Source of the DNA: an uncultured Paracoccaceae bacterium | Lineage (GTDB): Bacteria; Pseudomonadota; Alphaproteobacteria; Rhodobacterales; Rhodobacteraceae | Assembly: GCA_947489445.1 (NCBI GenBank) | Contig: CANLDN010000004.1 | Span: forward strand, 307,147-371,146 | Length of the DNA stretch: 64,000 bases | Reading direction: 5' to 3' | Shown here: positions 7,725-15,509 of the stretch, one piece after another | Layout of the letters: each line of letters starts with the position of its first letter | Position numbering within the stretch: the first letter of the stretch is position 1 | Translations under genes and position numbers: made by a program | The notes under the pieces: model-generated | The model's database searches: none | Told to the model about the DNA's origin: nothing | What the model saw: only the letters and a program-made list of their open reading frames with translations

Positions 7725-8620
7725 TGCAGGTGATCCGCCCCATTGCGATCACCGATGACACGCTCGTCGCTGCGTCAATCCCGGAGCAGGATGAACCGGA
7801 GTTCAACCCGGCCACGGCCTATGCCGTTGATGACGTGGTGCAGGTCACATCCGTCCAGTCGCTTTACCAAAGTGTGTCTGCGGCCAATACCGGCAACGAT
7901 CCGATCACAGACAACGGCACAAATTGGATACGCATCAGCTCAACCAATCGCTGGCGTGCCTTCGACAAGCAGATCCGCAGCCCGGCCACCGCGCCTGGGG
8001 CTGTGAGTTACACTTTGGTGGCGACATCGCTCGTCACAGCTGTCGCTGTCTTTGGCATGACCGGCGATACGGTGGAGCTGGAAGTTGCGGGGGGTGGTGA
8101 GACACAAGTGTTCACGCGCAACCTGCGCACCCGTCGCCAGTTGCGCGGCTGGTACACCTATTTTTTTGGTGGCTTTGATAAGGACCCGACGGCTGTGTTT
8201 CTGGACCTGCCGTTCTTTGGCATTGGCGCGACCTACACAATTACGGTCACAGCGGCCCAAGGTGGCGCGGGCATTGGTCAGCTACTTTATGGACGCCAGG
8301 TGCGGCTTGGCAGAACCCGGTGGGGATCTGATGTCACCATCCTGTCGGGATCACGCAAAGAGCGCGACATCTTTCTCAATCTGATCCTGGTGAAGCGGGC
8401 CACGGCCCTGCGTGCCAGCTTTGAAGTGATCGTGCGGGGCAATCTCTTGGCCGCAACAACGCGGCTCATGGAAGAACTGGACGCCGAACCATCGGTTTAT
8501 ATCGGCGACCAGGACACGGCCAAAGGACTGATCGTTTACGGCGTCTTCTTTGACTACATCCACCGGCTTGATCTGCCGGACAAATCGGAATTCACCATCA
8601 CAGTAGAGGGTCTCAAATAA
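7724..8620 (+). CDS. Distal tail protein with a carbohydrate-binding-like segment
   Basis: A 298-residue protein following the tape measure with a one-base stop/start overlap. Residues about 25-70 (FNPATAYAVDDVVQVTS...LYQSVSAANTGNDPITDNGTNW) resemble a CBM5/12-type carbohydrate-binding module: Y-x-x-x-D-x-V, a Y-Q-x-x-x-x-N-T-G-N-x-P pattern and a closing Trp. The rest is beta-rich, ending with YIHRLDLPDKSEFTITVEGLK as in distal-tail/baseplate hub proteins. It could form the tail tip ring and touch cell-surface glycan. I recognise the module but not a named family for the whole protein. Confidence 0.6.
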   Translation: MQVIRPIAITDDTLVAASIPEQDEPEFNPATAYAVDDVVQVTSVQSLYQSVSAANTGNDPITDNGTNWIRISSTNRWRAFDKQIRSPATAPGAVSYTLVATSLVTAVAVFGMTGDTVELEVAGGGETQVFTRNLRTRRQLRGWYTYFFGGFDKDPTAVFLDLPFFGIGATYTITVTAAQGGAGIGQLLYGRQVRLGRTRWGSDVTILSGSRKERDIFLNLILVKRATALRASFEVIVRGNLLAATTRLMEELDAEPSVYIGDQDTAKGLIVYGVFFDYIHRLDLPDKSEFTITVEGLK

Positions 8621-9396
8621 TGCCACTTCCCCTTTTGACCGACCTCCCTGATGCACCGTCACCGTCTGACAGTGAGGAACAATTCGACATCAAGGCCTAT
8701 GCGTTCACCTTGGCCTTGCCGCCGATGGTCATCGAGATGCGCGAATTCGGCACGGCGCTTGAAGTGCTGCAATCAAACGTTGCGCTCAATGCCGTTGCAG
8801 CCAATCTGGCAGATGTGGATTTTGCCACGATCCCCAACCAGGTTCTGAAGATCAATGCAGCAGGCAATGCCGTTGAAGGTGTTGCTGTGAATGCCAATCC
8901 TGATCTTAGCGTTGGACCAGATGAGATCCCGACGCGGGGGGCATTGGCCGGATCGCAGCAAACATCCGGGGTGTTTACGCCAACATTGGTCGATAGTTCG
9001 GGCAACAGCTATGACGCGGTTAGCGTCCAGGGAGACTATGTCAGGACGGGCAGGCAGGTGAGCATATGGTTGAGAGCTGGTGGGCCGGCCGGAGCAACGA
9101 CCAAGCCTGCTGGCGCTCAAGCAGTCTTTGTCGGCGGCTTACCATTTGCAGGCAATGGCGCAGCGTTTCGCAAGCCGTTTCCTGTCAATTGGGACGCAGG
9201 TGCAACAGTGCTGCCGTCGACCATCTTTGCCGATGTTGGTACCAATGGGGGAATCATATCTGCCATCGGCAACTATCTCGCTTTGCACAACTCCAACAAT
9301 CCCGATGGGAGCGACCCGCTGCGATTCAGCGATCTGCCACCGGCAGGTGAGACGTTCCAGCTTTACCTTTTTGCGACCTACATCACAGATGATTAA
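8620..9396 (+). CDS. Putative tail tip or fibre protein
   Basis: A 258-residue protein starting within the stop of the previous gene (ATAATG). The N-terminal third (DIKAYAFTLALPPMVIEMREFGTALEVLQSNVALNA) is helical; the rest is Gly/Asn/Ala-rich beta sequence (GVFTPTLVDSSGNSYDAVSVQGDYVRTGRQVSIWLRAG), like a small receptor-binding or fibre head domain. No enzymatic motif is seen. It is the last tail gene before a terminator and the lysis genes, where receptor-binding proteins commonly sit. Function is inferred from position and composition. Confidence 0.55.
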   Translation: MPLPLLTDLPDAPSPSDSEEQFDIKAYAFTLALPPMVIEMREFGTALEVLQSNVALNAVAANLADVDFATIPNQVLKINAAGNAVEGVAVNANPDLSVGPDEIPTRGALAGSQQTSGVFTPTLVDSSGNSYDAVSVQGDYVRTGRQVSIWLRAGGPAGATTKPAGAQAVFVGGLPFAGNGAAFRKPFPVNWDAGATVLPSTIFADVGTNGGIISAIGNYLALHNSNNPDGSDPLRFSDLPPAGETFQLYLFATYITDD

Positions 9397-9495
9397 ACGT
9401 GCGACGGAACTGATTGACTACAACTGACAGCCTTCATGAAGGTCTGCTCTTTCGACCACAACAAGACTGAACTTACTCCCAATTTCAACTGATCC

Positions 9496-9517
9496 GGTCC
9501 CATCTGTGGGGCCTTTT
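9496..9517 (+). terminator. Rho-independent terminator after the tail genes
   Basis: GGTCCCA (9496-9502) can pair with TGGGGCC (9507-9513) with one G-U pair and a TCTG loop, followed by TTTT. It lies in the 157-base gap between the last tail gene and the amidase, so the lysis cassette could be a separate or attenuated transcript. Confidence 0.5.
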
Positions 9518-9553
9518 GGCGTGGGCATGTCCGCGCAGAGCAAAGAGGCAGAA

Positions 9554-10402
9554 ATGATGAAACTTGCAATTGTCGTCGGGCACAACGCCAGCAAACAGGG
9601 TGCTGTCCGCAAGGCTACAGGTGAGAGTGAATTCTCATGGAATGGTCGGCTGGCCCAACACATCGCTACCCTGGCACCGCAATACGGAATTGTGGTGGCC
9701 ACCTTCCGGCGGGTTGTCGGCGGCGGACTGCAGGCGGAACTCGCCCGCGTCTACCGCATGACAGATGACTGGGGCGCGGACGCGACCATCGAGCTGCACT
9801 TCAATGGTGCGGAATCCGATGCGGCGTCGGGCAGCGAGATCCTGTCCAGTGGCACAACACTGTCGCTGCGTCTTGCGGGGTTCATCCAGCGCGAATTTGT
9901 TGATCTGTTGGGCCTGCGGGATCGTGGTGTCAAAACCGTGCGTGGCAAAGATCGTGGCAGTGCATCCCTGATATCTGGCAAGGCACCGGCTGTTCTGGGC
10001 GAGCCGTTCTTTGGATCCAGCCCGATCGGCCAGGCCGCTACTGACACGGAAGAAGAAATGATTGCCCTGGCACATGCCTATCTGTTGGGGGCTGCGGCTT
10101 ACTTCGACACACTGCCGCGTCAGGATCTGACCCAGAGCCGCACCATGCGCGCCGTCAGCCGCCAGCGTGGGGGTCAGGTGACCGCAGCCAGTTCATTAGT
10201 GGGTGTCGTTGTGCTGGAGGCCGTAAACGAAACGCAGGGGGCCCTGGAACTGGTGCCTATGATGGGGCCGTTTGCGGATGCCTTGCCCTACATATCGGCG
10301 GGCCTGTCTGTCGTGGCGCTCGCGGCAACCTTCTACATCGCAATGCAAAGCGCCGTGATCAAAGCCGCGCGCGAGGATGATCACACCCGTGGTCTGCGTT
10401 GA
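9554..10402 (+). CDS. N-acetylmuramoyl-L-alanine amidase endolysin with a C-terminal membrane segment
   Basis: A 282-residue protein. The first 180 residues match Amidase_3, which cuts between muramic acid and the stem peptide: zinc ligands H in VVGHN, E in GESEFSWN and H in ELHFNG, and the catalytic E in LGEPFFGS. The C-terminal 70 residues are not part of the enzyme and contain a hydrophobic helix (ALPYISAGLSVVALAATFYIAM) followed by a charged tail, so the lysin may be held at the inner membrane until lysis. ATG 9554 (or 9557) follows GAGGCAG; an upstream ATG at 9506 sits inside the terminator hairpin and is less likely. The stop overlaps the spanin start (TGATG). Confidence 0.8.
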   Translation: MMKLAIVVGHNASKQGAVRKATGESEFSWNGRLAQHIATLAPQYGIVVATFRRVVGGGLQAELARVYRMTDDWGADATIELHFNGAESDAASGSEILSSGTTLSLRLAGFIQREFVDLLGLRDRGVKTVRGKDRGSASLISGKAPAVLGEPFFGSSPIGQAATDTEEEMIALAHAYLLGAAAYFDTLPRQDLTQSRTMRAVSRQRGGQVTAASSLVGVVVLEAVNETQGALELVPMMGPFADALPYISAGLSVVALAATFYIAMQSAVIKAAREDDHTRGLR

Positions 10403-10617
10403 TGGTGTGGCTGACACGCAAGGCCTGGCCATTCCTGGTGATGGCCGGGCTGACCGTCGCCTACGTCTTTGCCATGCGCAACAACGGCAAACTGGTCGAA
10501 AGGATCAAGCACAGTGAGAGAACCAATGACGCTCAAGCCCGCATGCGTGACGCGGTGGCCCGCACCCGCACTGATCGCAGGTCTGTTCTTAACAGGCTGC
10601 GCGACGGCCAGTTTTGA
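10402..10617 (+). CDS. i-spanin (Rz-like) inner membrane lysis protein
   Basis: A 71-residue protein: a single N-terminal membrane helix (WPFLVMAGLTVAYVFAM) and then a highly charged helix (NGKLVERIKHSERTNDAQARMRDAVARTRTDRR), the topology of an i-spanin. It overlaps the lysin stop. The next gene, a lipoprotein, starts inside it in another frame. That nested arrangement is typical of Rz/Rz1 pairs, which fuse the inner and outer membranes at the end of lysis. Confidence 0.68.
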   Translation: MVWLTRKAWPFLVMAGLTVAYVFAMRNNGKLVERIKHSERTNDAQARMRDAVARTRTDRRSVLNRLRDGQF

Positions 10618-10777
10618 GTGCGGTTCTGTGAAAGAGTATGCGCCCGAGATCCAAAGTGCCGCTGCCGATGAGCTGCAGGCGTTACCAGCCAATTCGGTGA
10701 TCGCCATGTTTATCGCAGATTACGGCATCATGCGTGCCGAGACGCGCGCCTGTCAACAGGCCAGGTCTGGCCTGTGA
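10526..10777 (+). CDS. o-spanin (Rz1-like) outer membrane lipoprotein, nested in Rz
   Basis: An 83-residue lipoprotein: MTLKPACVTRW, a hydrophobic stretch and lipobox LTGC with the lipidated Cys at residue 25. It starts at ATG 10526, preceded by GTGAGAG, inside the i-spanin gene in a different frame, overlapping it by about 90 bases. A longer reading from 10469 is unlikely because it would bury the signal peptide. The mature part is short (about 58 residues) and Ala/Glu-rich. Nested lipoprotein plus membrane-anchored partner is what identifies it; sequence alone is not diagnostic. Confidence 0.65.
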   Translation: MTLKPACVTRWPAPALIAGLFLTGCATASFECGSVKEYAPEIQSAAADELQALPANSVIAMFIADYGIMRAETRACQQARSGL

Positions 10778-11070
10778 AGTATCTCGGTGAAGAACCGCGT
10801 TTTTGGGCTGCCATGGCCCTGGCGCTTCTGGTCAAGTTCCTTCTGTCACCAACGAGGCACCCCAAAAGGGCAATTGGCGGCGCGATTGCTGGCGCGTTGA
10901 TTGCCTATTTTGGCACTGACCCGGTTGTAGGCTGGTTTGAGGGCATTACCGTCGAGGACAGAGACATCGTGGTGATCGTCCTTGTCCTCACCGGAGAACA
11001 CATCACCCGCTGGCTGATTAAATTGACGCCGGAGCGCCTGTTGCGGGCATTTCTGTCCAAGAAAAAATAG
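10774..11070 (+). CDS. Holin-like membrane protein
   Basis: A 98-residue protein with three hydrophobic stretches: FWAAMALALLVKFLLS, AIGGAIAGALIAYFGTDPVVGWF, and IVVIVLVLTGEHITRWLI, and a basic tail ending KKK. This size and topology fit a class I holin, which forms the inner membrane hole that releases or activates the lysin. It starts at GTG 10774, overlapping the o-spanin stop. It is the last clear gene of the lysis cassette. Confidence 0.62.
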   Translation: MKYLGEEPRFWAAMALALLVKFLLSPTRHPKRAIGGAIAGALIAYFGTDPVVGWFEGITVEDRDIVVIVLVLTGEHITRWLIKLTPERLLRAFLSKKK

Positions 11071-11437
11071 CACGAACTCCTCTAGCCGGGGGCAGGCGGT
11101 GCGGTGACACTGCTCACCACGAGGCCAAGTTACAAGCCAATATCCGGGAGTTGTTCAGTTGGGCTGTTATCGATGAGGTGAGGCTGACCTACACCGCCGC
11201 GCGCAAGGGTGGCATGCCAAGGTTGGCGAGCTGATCATCAGCCGAACTGAAGTGGCGACTGGGTTGATCTGATGGCAGACGCTTAGGTCAGGCCAGCACG
11301 CATGGCTTTTATCGCCGAAAGGCTACTAAAACAGTTTTTGGGTGCTAAGAATGGATTTCAATGCCGTCAATGTGTTATCAGTATAGTTGGGGGCGTTGGC
11401 CAAAGGCGAAGTGCCTTGGCGAAAGAGAGCCGGACAA
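11071..11437 (+). other. Gene-free stretch after the lysis cassette
   Basis: No ORF with convincing coding character was found. Short runs read like broken coding sequence (for example AVIDEVRLTYTAARKGGMPR around 11,163-11,225), which suggests decay of an element-end gene, but I cannot name the parent. No terminator with a clear U-tract was found immediately after 11,070. Confidence 0.4.
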
Positions 11438-11683
11438 ATGAATAGACCGAAATGTGCAAAACGATTTGTTAGTTCAGTGACCTGGAATGATTACCTACAA
11501 CCCGACGAGAGAGTGGAGTTTGAAAAAGCTCAAATGCTACGCAACACAACGCGTGCCAAGTACAATGATCTCAGAAAGAAGCTCAAATCACGTTGTGATC
11601 GGAGGATGAAAAGGGATGTTGGTGATTCTGCCAATCGGCAAGCAGTTCTTTCAGTGGGGGGAGACGGACGTAAGACTTTGTGA
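11438..11683 (+). CDS. Small hypothetical protein near the element end
   Basis: An 81-residue basic protein from ATG 11438, with GAGAGCCGGA as a possible ribosome-binding region. The core SSVTWNDYLQPDERVEFEKAQ...RAKYNDLRKKLKSRCDRRMKR is helical and charged, with a W-N-D-Y-L start that looks like a genuine conserved motif. The last 20 residues look unstructured. No domain was recognised; a DNA- or RNA-binding role would only be a guess from charge. It sits between the lysis genes and the probable att site, so it likely belongs to the element. Confidence 0.45.
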   Translation: MNRPKCAKRFVSSVTWNDYLQPDERVEFEKAQMLRNTTRAKYNDLRKKLKSRCDRRMKRDVGDSANRQAVLSVGGDGRKTL

Positions 11684-12115
11684 ACTACCACGAGGCGTTT
11701 CTCGCAGATTTCCCCCATTTTCGAGGTATCTTATTGATCAGTATCGTAAATCGAGTCCCTCCATCGGCACCAGTTTAACCTTTTTGATCGTTATTTGGTC
11801 GTTTCACCCTAGGGTTGAGCAGTGACCATGGATTTTTGTAAGCAAAAAGCCGCTTTGCCCTTGCAAATTGTGTTTTCTTTGCCAGAAGGTATCGCGACGC
11901 CAGTGACCATACGTCAACGCTCTGATTGTATTGACGAGCATCCGGTTGAATGTGCGGTTCATGGCTCCTTTGTTGCGTTAAGCGCGATTTAGGATGAAAG
12001 CGTTAAGTCTTGGGTTATTTTGTCCCCCTCGGCTTTTAATGAGTGTCGGCAATAAAATGCGGCTGGCGGGTTTTTCAACGGTGTGGTTGCACCGCAATGA
12101 TAGGGTTGAACAACG
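11684..12115 (+). other. Intergenic region containing the probable right att site
   Basis: No gene is seen in these 432 bases. They contain the tRNA 3'-end copy at 11,751-11,772 and an AT-richer leader in front of the RTX/Hint gene. The junction between mobile element and resident chromosome probably lies here. Confidence 0.45.
11751..11772 (+). other. Candidate attachment site: copy of a tRNA 3' end
   Basis: The 22 bases read TCGAGTC, CCTCC, CATCGGC (sharing the C), A, CCA. That is the T-loop from its second base, the 3' half of the T-stem, the 3' acceptor strand, the discriminator base and an encoded CCA of a tRNA whose 5' strand would be GCCGATG. The bases before it do not form the rest of a tRNA (no 5' GGAGG T-stem half). 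A bare tRNA 3' end is what remains at the distal end of an element that integrated into a tRNA gene. The full tRNA would lie left of the window. The tRNA identity (possibly Thr or Leu) is not determined. Confidence 0.55.
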
Positions 12116-14971
12116 ATGACCTCTTTCACGCTGGACTGGTCGGCGCTGCAGATTGACGGAAACAACAGCTTGTCGAACGGTGACAGCGATATTGATGTCG
12201 CAATTTCGACACCGCAAAATATCTGTGATGATCAATGGACCGTCAATAATGTCGGGGGTGAGCATGACGTGCTGCGAGGCCAGGGCGTTACCGAACCGAT
12301 TTCAGTGATCATCAATTTCGACGCGGCGGTTGAAAACCTGAATTTCGAGCTGCTCGACGTGGATGCAGGCCATTGGGACGATGAAATCACCGTTATTGCC
12401 TTGAATGCAGCCGGGCATCAGGTGCCGGTGACCTTTTCCCATCTTGCGGCGCATCATGAGGTGGGCGGTGCGGACAACAATGTTCTGGGATCAGGGGGGA
12501 ATGTCTCGCCCGGGGTTGAAGGGGCGGGCGCGCCTGATAGCGTCACCGTTGATATTGCAGGCCCTATCGTCAGTCTGGAGCTGATCTATGCCAATGGCGA
12601 TGGATCATCCTACAGCGGCGTTGTCGGTGTCAGCGATATCACGTTTGAGGCGACAGACACGGCGGGCGATGGCTATGTCGAAGGCGGCTCTGGTGATGAT
12701 ATCATCGATACCGCCTATCTTGATGATCCCGAAGGCGACCGCATTGACAACGGCGATGCGCTACTGCCGGGTGCCGCCCCGCAAGACGATGTTGTTTTGG
12801 CCGGCAGTGGCGATGACACGGTGCGTGCAGGCGCAGGCGACGATGTTATCTTTGGCGGCGCGGGCGCCGATGACCTGCAAGGCGGGACCGGGGATGATGT
12901 CGTTTACGGTGACAACCCGACCCATGATGGCCCATTGGATTTCAATGCATTATCTGCCGGTGATCTGGTCAATGAACAGTTCATTGAAAGCGGGGTCCGG
13001 ATTTCCAGTCTGGATGAAGATCACCCTGTTATGGTTTTTGACACCGATAACCCCACCGGGCAGGACGGCGATCTTGCGACGGCCACCAATGGGAACATCC
13101 TGATCCTGTCAGAGGATCGCGATAGCGGCGACCCCGACGACAATTTCAACGGCGGCACGATGCTGTTTGAATTTGCCGGTCCATCAACGGTGAACAGTCT
13201 TGATTTCATTGCTGCCGTGAAAGGGGCTGAAATCCGTCTCTTTGACGAAGACGGCAATTTGATTTCAACGATCACCGTACCGGATGGGGACAACAATACG
13301 GTCTTTACCCAAGCGATCAATGTGGCGGGCGTGGCATCCATGGAGGTCGCGTTTATTGGTGCCGGTGCAACGGGTGGTGTCGATAACCTCGACTTTACAC
13401 TGACGAACACGGCGACAGACAACGACGATGTGATCGATGGTGGCGCGGGTGATGACATCCTGTTTGGTCAGGCAGGCGATGATCTGATCATCGGTGGTGG
13501 CGACAACGACACCATTGATGGCGGGGATGGTCACGACACAATCTATGGGGATGGCCCGATTACCGGGACAACACTGGATTTCAATGCGCTTAGCGCGGGT
13601 GATCTTGTAACTGATCAGTTTGTGGATAGCGGTGTGCGGATCACTAGCGCGGACCCGGCGCATCCTGTCATGGTCTTCGATAGCGCAAACCCCACAGGCG
13701 ACGACTTCGATCTGGCGACGCCCATGAACGGCAATATCCTGATCTTGTCCGAAGACGGCGATAGCTCCGATCCGGATGATAATGCGGGCGGCGGCACGTT
13801 CATTTTTGATTTCACGGGCCCGGCAACAATCAACAGCCTTGATTTCATCGATCAGGGTGCAGGTACGACCATCCGTCTCTACGATGCAGGCGGCCATATT
13901 CTGAATACCATCAATGTACCGCCTGGCGCCAATAACGCTTTGATAACACAGGCAATCAACACCTCTGGCGTGTCACAGGTGGAGGTAGAGCTGTCGGGCT
14001 CTGGTGCGATTGATAACCTGGATTTCGCACTTGAAAGCGATCCGTCCGGCAATGATGACACGATCCTGGGCGGCGATGGCAATGATATAATTTTCGGCCA
14101 ACAGGGTGCCGATAACATCAGCGGCGGCGCGGATGATGACACAATCACAGGTGGGGCAGGGGCCGACAATCTGTTTGGCGGTGCCGGGTCCGATACGTTT
14201 CTGGGGGGAACCGCAGGCGATACGGTTGTCGGTGGCGAAGATGATGACGACAGCGATGTCGACATCCTCGACCTGACAGGGTCGAATGTTGATTTTGTCT
14301 CTTATGACACGCCCGGCGGCGAAGCGGGAACCGTAACCTTCCTTGATGGCACGACCATGACATTCTCCGAGATCGAGAATGTCATTCCCTGCTTCACACC
14401 CGGCACCAGGATCGCCACGCCGCGCGGCGAAAAGGCTGCTGAGACGCTCGAGATCGGTGATCGGGTTTTGACGCGCGATAACGGGATCCAGCACATAACC
14501 TGGGCCGGTCATAAGGTGATGTCAGATGGGGATCTGCAACTGTCACCCACATTGCGCCCGGTTCTCATCCGGGCAGGCGCGCTTGGAAATGGGTTGCCGG
14601 AGCGCAATATGCTGGTGTCGCCGAACCACCGTGTTTTGATCGTGTCCGAGATGGCGCAGCTTTACTTTGAAGAAAGCGAAGTACTGATCGCAGCCAAGCA
14701 CATGACCAAGATGAAAGGGGTCGCGACAGTCAAGGTGCCGCAGATCACCTATGTGCATTTCATGTGTCAAAACCACGAAATCGTCCTGTCTGACGGCGCA
14801 TGGACGGAAACGTTTCAGCCGGGTGATTATTCACTGAAAGGCGTGGATCATGAACAGCGCAAAGAGCTGTTTGAGCTGTTCCCAGAGCTTGCGACAAAGG
14901 AAGGCCTGAAACAGTACCGGTCGGCCCGCAAATCGTTGAAACGCCACGAGACGTCTTTGCTGTTGAAGTGA
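12116..14971 (+). CDS. RTX-type secreted protein with two repeated beta domains and a C-terminal Hint domain
   Basis: A 951-residue acidic protein without an N-terminal signal peptide, consistent with type I secretion. Glycine/aspartate-rich RTX nonapeptides (GGSGDDIID, GSGDDTVRAGAGDDVIFGG) occur near residues 185-265, 440-485 and 650-710 and would bind Ca2+. Between them are two homologous domains of about 160 residues starting LDFNALSAGDLV at residues 274 and 487, sharing GVRI, HPVMVFD, NPTG, GNILILSED and SLDFI. A Hint_2 (hedgehog/intein-like) domain starts at C759 (CFTPGTRIATPRGE) and includes VSPNHRVLI. Such Hint proteins are common in Rhodobacteraceae, but their biological role is not established. 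It starts at ATG 12116 with a weak ribosome-binding site. Confidence 0.85.
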   Translation: MTSFTLDWSALQIDGNNSLSNGDSDIDVAISTPQNICDDQWTVNNVGGEHDVLRGQGVTEPISVIINFDAAVENLNFELLDVDAGHWDDEITVIALNAAGHQVPVTFSHLAAHHEVGGADNNVLGSGGNVSPGVEGAGAPDSVTVDIAGPIVSLELIYANGDGSSYSGVVGVSDITFEATDTAGDGYVEGGSGDDIIDTAYLDDPEGDRIDNGDALLPGAAPQDDVVLAGSGDDTVRAGAGDDVIFGGAGADDLQGGTGDDVVYGDNPTHDGPLDFNALSAGDLVNEQFIESGVRISSLDEDHPVMVFDTDNPTGQDGDLATATNGNILILSEDRDSGDPDDNFNGGTMLFEFAGPSTVNSLDFIAAVKGAEIRLFDEDGNLISTITVPDGDNNTVFTQAINVAGVASMEVAFIGAGATGGVDNLDFTLTNTATDNDDVIDGGAGDDILFGQAGDDLIIGGGDNDTIDGGDGHDTIYGDGPITGTTLDFNALSAGDLVTDQFVDSGVRITSADPAHPVMVFDSANPTGDDFDLATPMNGNILILSEDGDSSDPDDNAGGGTFIFDFTGPATINSLDFIDQGAGTTIRLYDAGGHILNTINVPPGANNALITQAINTSGVSQVEVELSGSGAIDNLDFALESDPSGNDDTILGGDGNDIIFGQQGADNISGGADDDTITGGAGADNLFGGAGSDTFLGGTAGDTVVGGEDDDDSDVDILDLTGSNVDFVSYDTPGGEAGTVTFLDGTTMTFSEIENVIPCFTPGTRIATPRGEKAAETLEIGDRVLTRDNGIQHITWAGHKVMSDGDLQLSPTLRPVLIRAGALGNGLPERNMLVSPNHRVLIVSEMAQLYFEESEVLIAAKHMTKMKGVATVKVPQITYVHFMCQNHEIVLSDGAWTETFQPGDYSLKGVDHEQRKELFELFPELATKEGLKQYRSARKSLKRHETSLLLK

Positions 14972-15509
14972 TTGAATACTATGGGGCCTGATGCTGGGCC
15001 GGGCAAAATCCTGCGGTGAAGGCTGTCCGTAAAAGGATGATTCTACGTTACGGTCCACCGCCTTGCATAAACCGAACAAGACCTGCTGATTGCATGTATC
15101 ATATCACTGGTACGGAGAGCTTATCAGATCCGCCGCCTAATCGGCACATTTGCCGTTCGCAGGACCCTGTACGAACAAGCGAGTCGCGGAACAAACCAAC
15201 CGTGCGTGAACTCTCAGACAATGGCTGCTGTCAGCCCAAACCGGACATGGCTTTGGATCTCAACTGCAGAAAGTTGGGCTTTTGCTGCAGGCGCACAAAC
15301 GACCAACATGAAACTAGAAAGCCGCCATTCAGTCCGAGAAAGCCCGACCAAAACTGTCAGTTGACTGCTGTGAGCCAAGACTGACCGATGCTGCGCAACA
15401 CATGAATGTCCGTGCTGTATGATCAGCCGCGCAGTGCAGATTTCCCCGGAGGCCACGATGCCTGTGGCTGTTCGGATTGACATTTTATACGAATGGATCG
15501 GACAGCCGA
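14972..15509 (+). other. Gene-free stretch of 538 bases with small hairpins
   Basis: No convincing gene on either strand; reading frames present have implausible, Cys/Pro/Arg-rich products. A bulged hairpin is formed by CTGCAGAAAG (15,264-15,273) and CTTTTGCTGCAG (15,279-15,290), and GGCTG-CTGT-CAGCC lies just upstream. The texture (short words such as GCTGTCAGCC and GCTGTGAGCC repeated in degenerate form) resembles dispersed intergenic repeats. I could not identify a terminator with a U-tract. Confidence 0.4.

Noticed and set aside
10469..10777. Longer start for the o-spanin at 10,469
   Set aside because: It would place 19 polar residues before the lipoprotein signal; ATG 10526 has its own GTGAGAG and gives a normal lipobox position.
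2228..11070. The phage-like block as a gene transfer agent (GTA) cluster
   Set aside because: Head-tail and chaperone proteins resemble GTA ones, but the tape measure is 1,032 residues, the GTA hub, DUF2460/DUF2163 and large tip genes are absent, and a dedicated lysis cassette and att-like site are present.
15016..15384. 122-codon frame in the gap after the RTX/Hint gene
   Set aside because: No ribosome-binding site and a Cys/Pro/Arg-rich product without secondary-structure pattern; looks random.
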